Made by a program: the position numbers and the translations under genes | Notes under the pieces: model-generated | The model's input: the letters and a program-made list of their open reading frames with translations, nothing else | Database searches by the model: none | What the model was told of the DNA's origin: nothing | Shown here: piece by piece, positions 1 to 5,425 of the stretch | Layout of the letters: each line of letters opens with the position of its first letter | How positions within the stretch are numbered: the first letter of the stretch is position 1 | Source of the DNA: Candidatus Heimdallarchaeota archaeon | Lineage (GTDB): Archaea; Asgardarchaeota; Heimdallarchaeia; Heimdallarchaeales; Heimdallarchaeaceae | NCBI GenBank assembly: GCA_023139025.1 | Contig: JAGLOH010000074.1 | Location: 1-8,419 of the forward strand | Length of the DNA: 8,419 nt | Direction of reading: 5' to 3'

Positions 1-1
1 C

Positions 2-208
2 ACCAATTTACATCGCCGCGGCGGCATGGATGAAACCGCTTACCAAAAATTCCTGGAACACAGCAAAACCACCCACCCCCTGGGAAGAGTGGGACAGCCC
101 GAAGAAGTAGCCCAACTCATCGCATTCCTGGCATCGGAGCAAGCTGGCTGGATCACAGGTGTCACTTGCAGCATCGACGGTGGACGACAACTCACCTGCG
201 CCAGGTAA
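2..208 (+). CDS. SDR-family oxidoreductase, C-terminal fragment (5' partial)
   Basis: The frame is open from the left edge of the window to a TAA at 206-208, so this is the last 68 residues of a longer gene. An internal ATG at 26 is not the true start. The segment GRVGQPEEVAQLIAFLAS, followed by ITGVTCSIDGG, is the classic C-terminal signature of short-chain dehydrogenases/reductases (helix alpha-G plus the final strand and dinucleotide-fold closing loop). These enzymes are usually about 250 residues and use NAD(P)(H) to oxidise or reduce alcohols, ketones or acyl substrates in the cytosol. The catalytic Ser-Tyr-Lys residues and the N-terminal nucleotide-binding glycine motif lie outside the window, so substrate and cofactor cannot be assigned. 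Base composition is clearly richer in GC than the right half of the window. The family call is firm; the specific enzyme is unknown. Confidence 0.85.
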   Translation, partial: TNLHRRGGMDETAYQKFLEHSKTTHPLGRVGQPEEVAQLIAFLASEQAGWITGVTCSIDGGRQLTCAR

Positions 209-224
209 CCCCATGGCATGGGGG
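209..224 (+). terminator. Short GC-rich hairpin just after the SDR gene
   Basis: CCCCAT at 209-214 pairs with ATGGGG at 218-223 around a 3-base loop, starting directly after the SDR stop codon. No clean T-run follows (the next T-rich bases begin near 234), so it is at best a weak intrinsic terminator. It shares the 9-mer GGCATGGGG with the repeat array after the Nudix gene (1552-1560), which suggests a common gene-end element. The rest of 225-448 is AT-rich and holds no convincing gene; it presumably carries the promoter of the regulator at 449, but I could not identify a clear Bacteroidota -33/-7 pair. Confidence 0.35.
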
Positions 225-448
225 AATGAGCCCTTAATTTAAAATTATAAATGAAAAACTATAAATCAGGGCAGTTGTACTTTGAAATAACTTTCGGAGA
301 GAGAAGAATAAAACTGGTAACTGGAAGAAGATAAGTATTTATTGAAATATTTCTATTTTTTTAATTTTTTTATCTTGAATTTAGGTTAAAAATGAGATAT
401 ATTAATGTTCGTGAGCAATAAAATGAAATTTTTGTATTTTAGCCTAAG

Positions 449-916
449 ATGAAAAAAGAAAATGCCTCTATAATAAAGAAAGAAATTGGCAGGCGACTTA
501 AATGGTTCAGAGAGGCCATTGGTAAGACACAAACACAATTGGCAGAGGAATTGCAGGTTTATCAATCCACCATTACCAATATGGAAGTAGGAAAAACCTT
601 TCCCAGTATGAAATATTTACACTATTTTCACCATACCTATGGCTTAAATACCAACTGGCTGTTGAGTAACATAGGAGAGATATTTGTTGCAGTAGAAGAA
701 CACACCTCATTGGCTGCCTCTTTATTGGAATGCCATGTTCCAAAAAAAGATGCCATGTATGAAAAATACGCAGAATTGATAGATTTGATGCAGGTCTCTG
801 AAGTGGAACAAATTATTTTGGCTAAATTGGTGGAGTTGAAGGTCTTTGCCAGGGAGGAAATTAATCAATTCCGTGAAAGCAGAAAAGAAAAAGAAAAAGT
901 AAAAGTAAACCTGTAA
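449..916 (+). CDS. XRE-family helix-turn-helix transcriptional regulator
   Basis: The 155-residue protein has an N-terminal HTH_3/XRE domain at about residues 12-72. IGRRLKWFREAIGKTQTQLA is helix 1 into helix 2, and YQSTITNMEVGK is the recognition helix with the usual following 'E.GK..P' turn. The end of the domain, LNTNWLLSNIGEIF, matches the small XRE regulators common in Bacteroidota. Residues about 100-155 are helical and charged, ending in a Lys/Glu-rich tail, and probably serve for dimerisation. It is expected to be a cytosolic DNA-binding repressor or activator; the target is unknown. The ATG at 449 has no Shine-Dalgarno sequence, which is normal in Bacteroidota, and the HTH begins just after it, so the start is credible. 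The Nudix gene follows on the same strand after about 55 bases, which suggests one transcript, but a regulatory link is only inference. Confidence 0.85.
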   Translation: MKKENASIIKKEIGRRLKWFREAIGKTQTQLAEELQVYQSTITNMEVGKTFPSMKYLHYFHHTYGLNTNWLLSNIGEIFVAVEEHTSLAASLLECHVPKKDAMYEKYAELIDLMQVSEVEQIILAKLVELKVFAREEINQFRESRKEKEKVKVNL

Positions 917-971
917 CTTGAAAGCTTTTCTTAAATCCAGTATAACTATGAACTTAAAGACGGAGCAAAAG

Positions 972-1544
972 ATGAAAAAAGTAGAAGTTCAACAAAAAAA
1001 ACGGGTGTTTGATGATTTCTTTAAAATAGATGAAGCTGTGGTGCGATTTGAATTATTTAACGGACAAATGAGTCCAGCGGTTCGACGATTGAATTTTGAA
1101 AGAGGCGATGCCGCGGCGGTACTTATTTTCAATAAAGAAGCCCAAAAGGTCATATTGATCAATCAATTCAGGTATCCCACCTATGAAAAGAGCGGAGGAT
1201 GGCTTATCGAGATAGTGGCAGGCATGTTAGACAAAGATGAAACACCAGCGGAATGCATACGCAGGGAAGTAATAGAAGAGACCGGTTATCAATTGGACAC
1301 TTTGATCCCTATCTCCACTTTTTACACCACCCCCGGCGGCTCTTCGGAACGTATATTCCTCTATTACGCAGAAGTAATCAACTCTGACAGGGTTTCCCGC
1401 GGCGGCGGAACAGAAACCGAACACGAAGATATCCAAATTGTTGAACTTTCACTACCGGACTTATGGAAAGCACTGGATACCGGGAAAATCATGGATGCCA
1501 AAACCTTGATCGCTCTATTATGGTTTAAAAATAAAATGGCCTAG
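972..1544 (+). CDS. NudF-like Nudix hydrolase (ADP-ribose/ADP-sugar pyrophosphatase type)
   Basis: The complete Nudix box G-x5-E-x7-REVIEETGY lies at residues 84-106 (numbered from the ATG at 972) and supplies the metal-binding glutamates. The flanking pieces RGDAAAVLIFN, NQFRYPTYEK, EIVAGMLD and FYTTPGGSSERIFLYYAEV are those of the NudF/TrgB-like ADP-sugar pyrophosphatase group, which cleaves ADP-ribose and related nucleotide sugars to AMP plus a sugar phosphate using Mg2+. Length (190 residues) is normal. Three in-frame starts exist: TTG 918, ATG 948 and ATG 972. I prefer 972 because GGAG sits 6 bases upstream and because the protein then begins with MKKVEVQQKKRVFDDFF, as expected for the family. 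The stop codon TAG lies inside the first CCTAGG of the repeat array at 1540. The substrate is inferred from family resemblance only. Confidence 0.88.
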   Translation: MKKVEVQQKKRVFDDFFKIDEAVVRFELFNGQMSPAVRRLNFERGDAAAVLIFNKEAQKVILINQFRYPTYEKSGGWLIEIVAGMLDKDETPAECIRREVIEETGYQLDTLIPISTFYTTPGGSSERIFLYYAEVINSDRVSRGGGTETEHEDIQIVELSLPDLWKALDTGKIMDAKTLIALLWFKNKMA

Positions 1545-1640
1545 GGCCTAGGGCATGGGGCCTAGGGTAGAACGTAGGGCTTAAATTAATCACCTATAGA
1601 AGGCTCCTCATAAGCACTTTCCTAGGCCCTAGGCCCTAGG
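1538..1640. repeat. Inverted array of CCTAGG heptads between convergent genes, probable bidirectional terminator
   Basis: Six CCTAGG palindromes occur at 1540, 1547, 1561, 1621, 1628 and 1635. The left block is built from heptads CCTAGGG (with one variant, CATGGGG) and the right block from CCTAGGC. The right block is the reverse complement of the left pattern, so about 14-15 bases can pair perfectly across a spacer of roughly 55-70 bases; each hexamer is also self-complementary. The array fills the space between the convergent Nudix and dinB genes. The Nudix TAG stop is part of the first hexamer, and the dinB stop (1641-1643) abuts the last. A role in ending transcription from both sides is inferred from position and pairing. 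Confidence 0.65.
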
Positions 1641-2741
1641 CTACTTTAATAGGTCCCCTATGGGGTGAAGATTTGAGAGGCCAATCCCCAGCAGTCTTAC
1701 TTTTATCTTTCCTGCGTCAGTTTTATCCAGCAGCACTGCTGCATATTTCATCATAATCGCGGATTCATTCACGGGTTCGGAAAGGGTTATGCTCCGGGTG
1801 ATGTTTTTGAAGTTGTAATACTTAACCTTTAGAGTAATCGTACGTCCTTTAATGTGCTTTTTTCCCAGGTACTCTTCAAGACTCAGTGCCATTTTCTCAA
1901 GTATTTGCAGCATCTGGCGGCGGTCGTCAATATCATTAGCCAGTGTTCTTTCCTGGCTTATGGATTTCCTGGTGTGATGGGGCGATACTTCCCTGTTATC
2001 AATGCCGCGAACAATATTATAGTAAAACCGGCCCACTTTGCCAAAATGCTTGCTCAATTCCTCTTCCGGTACTTTTTTTAAGTCTCCACCGGTTTTGATA
2101 CCCAGTGAGTGCATTTTTTTCTCTGTCACCTTGCCAACGCCGAAAAATTTCCCAATAGGCAAGCAGTCAATGAATTGAGCTTCCTTTTTTGGGGTGACTA
2201 TTGTAATACCATACGGTTTATTAACATCCGAAGCCACTTTTGCCAGGAATTTGTTGAAGGAAACACCTGCCGAGGCTGTCAACCTGGTTTTTTCATAAAT
2301 CGTTTTTAATAGTTCTTTGGCAACATCAGTGGCCAGGGGAATACCTTTTTTATTCTCTGTTACATCCAGGAACGCCTCATCCAGTGACAGCGGCTCCACC
2401 AGGTCTGTATATTCATGAAAAATTTCCCGTATTTGTTCGGATATTTTTTTATATACATCAAACCTGGGTCTTACAAAAATAGCATGGGGACACAGCCGAT
2501 AAGCGGTACTGGAGGGCATGGCAGAATGAATGCCATATTTTCTTGCTTCATAGTTACAAGTACTAACGACACCTTGCTTTGTTTTTGGATTTCCTCCAAC
2601 AACTAGAGGTTTATCTGCTAAACTAGGATTTTCTCTTATTTCAACAGAAGCAAAAAAAGCATCTAAATCCATGTACAATATGATAGAATCAAATGTTTGT
2701 TCCTTCTCTGAGAAATATACGACTTGATTAGCAAGTGTCAT
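1641..2741 (-). CDS. dinB: Y-family DNA polymerase IV (DinB), apparently a bacterial/archaeal hybrid gene
   Basis: The 366-residue Y-family translesion polymerase would copy past damaged template bases. The palm motif MDLDAFFASVE (24-34) holds metal ligand D25 and steric gate F30; SLDEAFLDV (119-127) holds the catalytic D121/E122; TASAGVSFNKFLAKVASD (155-172) and the thumb helix-hairpin-helix around IGKFFGVGKVTEKKMHSLGI (196-215) follow; the little-finger domain spans about 250-355. The frame is unbroken. Codons 1 to about 72 are AT-rich (AGA, CTA, CCT, GGA), whereas from about residue 75 they switch abruptly to CCC, TCC, ACC, CGG and CTG. The C-terminal part resembles Bacteroidota DinB, while the N-terminus GVVSTCNYEARKYGIHSAMP resembles archaeal versions. 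The start at 2741 gives about 20 extra N-terminal residues but sits 25 bases from a TATA-like box; M24 (2672) is a less likely alternative. The C-terminus ends soon after LGIGLSNL with no evident sliding-clamp motif. Confidence 0.92.
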   Translation of the reverse strand: MTLANQVVYFSEKEQTFDSIILYMDLDAFFASVEIRENPSLADKPLVVGGNPKTKQGVVSTCNYEARKYGIHSAMPSSTAYRLCPHAIFVRPRFDVYKKISEQIREIFHEYTDLVEPLSLDEAFLDVTENKKGIPLATDVAKELLKTIYEKTRLTASAGVSFNKFLAKVASDVNKPYGITIVTPKKEAQFIDCLPIGKFFGVGKVTEKKMHSLGIKTGGDLKKVPEEELSKHFGKVGRFYYNIVRGIDNREVSPHHTRKSISQERTLANDIDDRRQMLQILEKMALSLEEYLGKKHIKGRTITLKVKYYNFKNITRSITLSEPVNESAIMMKYAAVLLDKTDAGKIKVRLLGIGLSNLHPIGDLLK

Positions 2742-2760
2742 ATTATTGAATTATAGTCTT

Positions 2761-2773
2761 TTTAATATAAAAA
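2761..2773 (-). promoter_or_regulatory. Archaeal TATA-like box of dinB
   Basis: Read on the minus strand this is TTTTTATATTAAA, centred about 25 bases before the dinB ATG. Archaeal TATA boxes lie about 26 bases upstream of the transcription start, so transcription would begin at or next to the start codon, giving a leaderless mRNA. No Shine-Dalgarno sequence precedes the ATG. The assignment rests on spacing and composition in AT-rich DNA, so it is moderate at best. Confidence 0.45.
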
Positions 2774-2774
2774 G

Positions 2775-2798
2775 TCCAAAAAAATAAAAATTGAAAAA
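2775..2798 (-). terminator. T-rich terminator after the PLD-like gene
   Basis: Directly after the TAA of the PLD-like gene the minus strand reads CCTTTTTCAATTTTTATTT and continues with further Ts. Consecutive T-runs without a needed hairpin are the usual archaeal intrinsic termination signal. It lies just upstream of the dinB TATA box, so the 61-base gap appears to hold the terminator of one gene and the promoter of the next. Confidence 0.5.
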
Positions 2799-2802
2799 GG
2801 GA

Positions 2803-4845
2803 TTACCTTTTTCTTCTTCTTAAAAGTAGTACAGCTAAACCTATTACTCCTATTACAGGCAATACAAACTCATATGAAGTGAAACCTGTGTCAGGTGGAG
2901 TACTAACATATACAGCCCCTGGATTTGGCGTATCTATTATGAAATCAGTGTTACAATTATTTGTGTCCTCATTCGCAGGATCTCTTTGTAATGTCTTATC
3001 TGCACCTGTAGTAGAACCTGACCATGCAACAACACCTGCTACACTTCCTGATCCCCATGCAACTGCATCTTTTGTGACATCAGCTGGATCTTTTAAACTT
3101 AGATCATCCCCTGTATTAGCAAGCTGTATATTACCTAAACCATAATCAGCTACAGGAGCAGTAACTCCCAAAGCTGTCATTTCACTTTGATATGCAGCAT
3201 TTGAATATGCAAATATCAGAATATCATCTATATCTATTTGCGCTCCTTCAGGTAATGTATAACTGCCCTCACCATCAGTAAGCTTCCAATTTTCAAGGTA
3301 AATATCAAAATCAAATGCATTATAAATTTCTACAAATTCACCTTCGGGTTCATCATCAGCATCATATCTTATCTCTGTTATGAACAAATTCCAATCTGCT
3401 TCATTAATTATATTTATCTTGTTAGTGATTTCAATTGGATCACCTACAGTTGGTGTTCCAACAATTTTTACAGTGTGAATTCCATCTGAATATGAATTTG
3501 TATTAACACTATAACTTTCTATTCCATCAGGATCAGTCCAAGTATGAATAGAAGTACCATCAATGAAGAGCTCTCCAGAAGTATATGTGTTTACTGCAAA
3601 TGAAACTTGGAAATTGTAATTACCATAAGCTATCCCCCCAACCTTAGGAGAAGCTAACGCAACTGGAGCTGCATAACCTATCGGTGTTTCACTATTATCC
3701 CAATCGAAATTAAAAACTGTTTTGAAATATGCTGCAACATTAGCATTTTTTACTATGGCTCCTGCTTCTCTGTTATTTTCAATTGAATTGTTAGACCAGT
3801 TTATACTTGAAACTTGAACAGTTTCACCATCAACAGAAACATATTTGTTATGATCATACATCCCTTTGAAAAACTTAACTTGAACACCACTGTTGATCAA
3901 AGTTTCTGTGACATTTCCAGTTGATGAGTCTGGTTCTGGTATTAGAACTCTTATTGAAACCCCTCTTAGAGCAGCATCAATAACATCATAGAGTAAATCA
4001 CAATCAAACTTGATATATTGAAGTTCTAAATCGATACTAGTAGTTGCTGATTGAATTAAGTTAGAAAGTAATTCAAAACTGTTATCTGGAGAGAAAATAG
4101 GTGTCACTTCTGCATATTCAACAAATGTGGTTGTTTCATTAAATGGGTGCTCATATGTACCACTAGTTTCAGGAGCTTGAAGATTTCCAGTATGTCCAAT
4201 TGCTGAATCGTATGCAGTAGAAATTAACCCATCATCAATGAAGACATCTTCAAAGTATGATGCAATTGCAGCATCGTTAAAAATAAATCCCATCTCTCTA
4301 TTGGTTCTTGCTTTAGGAGATTCTGGAATACTTGAAGGAGCCCAGTTTCCAGAGTATACATAAACTTCTTGACTATCAACAATCCAGAATTTAGCGTGTG
4401 TGAAAGTGAAAGAACTACTTGTCCAGTAAACATCAATTCCTGCATTATCTAGTCTCCACGCAGCTTCTTCGGTATATTCATCTTCATAGCTGTTAACACG
4501 ATCATCTGAAAGTTGTACAATAACTGTAACTCCTCTGACATGAGCCGCAATAAGCTCATTTACTAAAGATTCACTTGACAATGTATAGACTTCAAGATAG
4601 AAGGTTGACTGTGCATTCTTAATAGAATTTATTACAATTACATGAGCATTATCTGGTCCTACAAAAGTAGTAATATTTGTTATTCCTGAAAATGTTTCTG
4701 TTGTAATTGCATCTAAAGCAATATTATCTAGATTATTAGCAAAATTTGAAGCAACAAGTACTTGTTGATTTGCACTAAATGAAACAAATGCAGGTAATAG
4801 TAGCGACAAAATTGCTATAAAGATAATTTGTTTTTTTCTAATCAT
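2803..4845 (-). CDS. Secreted, membrane-anchored PLD-like protein with lamin-tail domain
   Basis: The 680-residue protein begins with a signal peptide: MIRKK, then hydrophobic IIFIAILSLLLPAFVSFSA. Two PLD-like domains follow, each with an intact HxKx4D motif: HAKFWIVD (H150, K152, D157) with downstream SGNWAPSS, and HNKYVSVD (H332, K334, D339) with SSINWSNNS. Two HKD motifs normally form one active site for phosphodiester hydrolysis or transfer; the substrate here (lipid, nucleic acid or other) is not evident. Residues about 395-480 look like an Ig-like beta domain (LFIDGTSIHTW, YSDGIHTVKIVG). Residues about 484-646 form a lamin-tail domain (LFITEIRYDADDEPEGEFVE, IYLENWKLTDG, TLQRDP). A final hydrophobic helix (about 659-675) ends in RRRKR, like archaeal C-terminal sorting or anchor segments. 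The protein should sit outside the cell, tethered at its C-terminus. It has its own promoter and terminator. Confidence 0.88.
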   Translation of the reverse strand: MIRKKQIIFIAILSLLLPAFVSFSANQQVLVASNFANNLDNIALDAITTETFSGITNITTFVGPDNAHVIVINSIKNAQSTFYLEVYTLSSESLVNELIAAHVRGVTVIVQLSDDRVNSYEDEYTEEAAWRLDNAGIDVYWTSSSFTFTHAKFWIVDSQEVYVYSGNWAPSSIPESPKARTNREMGFIFNDAAIASYFEDVFIDDGLISTAYDSAIGHTGNLQAPETSGTYEHPFNETTTFVEYAEVTPIFSPDNSFELLSNLIQSATTSIDLELQYIKFDCDLLYDVIDAALRGVSIRVLIPEPDSSTGNVTETLINSGVQVKFFKGMYDHNKYVSVDGETVQVSSINWSNNSIENNREAGAIVKNANVAAYFKTVFNFDWDNSETPIGYAAPVALASPKVGGIAYGNYNFQVSFAVNTYTSGELFIDGTSIHTWTDPDGIESYSVNTNSYSDGIHTVKIVGTPTVGDPIEITNKINIINEADWNLFITEIRYDADDEPEGEFVEIYNAFDFDIYLENWKLTDGEGSYTLPEGAQIDIDDILIFAYSNAAYQSEMTALGVTAPVADYGLGNIQLANTGDDLSLKDPADVTKDAVAWGSGSVAGVVAWSGSTTGADKTLQRDPANEDTNNCNTDFIIDTPNPGAVYVSTPPDTGFTSYEFVLPVIGVIGLAVLLLRRRKR

Positions 4846-4865
4846 ATTTATACATTCAAATTATA

Positions 4866-4880
4866 CTTAATAAATATGTA
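4866..4880 (-). promoter_or_regulatory. TATA-like box of the PLD-like gene
   Basis: The minus strand reads TACATATTTATTAAG, centred about 26-28 bases before the ATG at 4845, again the spacing expected for a leaderless archaeal transcript. No Shine-Dalgarno sequence is present. The surrounding 58-base gap is AT-rich, so a chance match cannot be excluded. Confidence 0.4.
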
Positions 4881-4903
4881 TCGTCAAAACTAAATCAGGT
4901 TTT

Positions 4904-5425
4904 CTACAGATGTTCTAAAATTGTATTTGCTCGTTTTACATCTTCGGAGATATCAGATTTTCTTGAAGCCATTTCAATATATCTTGAGTATTTCTTAAAA
5001 TCTCTTTCAGTTATCTTCATTATTTGCATTATTTCCTCAATAGTAAGTGCTTCTGCTTGTGGAATTTCTATTAATTCGGATGCAAATTCAAGAGGTGTCA
5101 TTTTTAGTTCTATAACTTGATTTGGTTCTCCCCAGAAAGAATTCAAGAAAGAAAGATCTTCCTCAGTAGCTCCCCAAACATATGCAAATTGTTTGTTGTC
5201 TCTCAGTTTTCCAGCAATTTTAAGTCTGGATTTAATGAAAATAAAATGATCCGGTCCTTCATCTTGTTTTGAGACATGTGCTCCATATTTCTGAGCAATC
5301 AGATTTAATTGGTTGAGAAACTCACTTGTGTTTTTTATTTCATAAATGACCTTCATATCTGCTGTTTGGTTATGAGTCTTAAAATAGTTTTTCAAATTCC
5401 CAAAGGATGAGATGCTAGTCTCCAT
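4904..5425 (-). CDS. Unknown 173-residue protein, coupled to the helicase gene
   Basis: I do not recognise this family. The protein has no signal peptide, no membrane segment and no cysteine, so it should be cytosolic. Residues about 24-110 look like a mixed alpha/beta domain (MKVIYEI, HFIFIKSRLKIAGK, FAYVWGATEEDLSFLNSFWG, VIELKMTPLEFASEL). Residues about 127-170 are helical, and LTIEEIMQIMKITERDFKKY has the spacing of a possible helix-turn-helix, though this is weak. Its ATG overlaps the end of the helicase gene by 11 bases (the start lies within the helicase's last codons), so the two are almost certainly co-transcribed and translationally coupled. A role in assisting or regulating the helicase is inference from that overlap alone. 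Codon use matches the other right-hand genes. Confidence 0.75.
   Translation of the reverse strand: METSISSFGNLKNYFKTHNQTADMKVIYEIKNTSEFLNQLNLIAQKYGAHVSKQDEGPDHFIFIKSRLKIAGKLRDNKQFAYVWGATEEDLSFLNSFWGEPNQVIELKMTPLEFASELIEIPQAEALTIEEIMQIMKITERDFKKYSRYIEMASRKSDISEDVKRANTILEHL

Noticed and set aside
251..334. Small ORF of 27 codons between the SDR gene and the regulator
   Set aside because: It is short and unremarkable, with no ribosome-binding signal and no recognisable motif; chance is the simplest explanation in AT-rich DNA.
918..971. Longer Nudix start at TTG 918 or ATG 948
   Set aside because: The extra residues do not resemble the family N-terminus, TTG is a rare start, and ATG 972 has GGAG at good spacing. 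It remains possible that 948 is used.
1538..1640. CRISPR array or insertion-sequence ends
   Set aside because: The units are only 7 bases, without unique spacers; no transposase or target duplication flanks them. A gene-end inverted repeat fits better.
2879..3145. Plus-strand open frame of 88 codons inside the PLD-like gene
   Set aside because: It lies wholly within a well-supported gene on the other strand and encodes no recognisable protein; it is an antisense shadow. The same holds for frames at 1227-1436, 1854-2309, 2415-2606 and 4224-4445.
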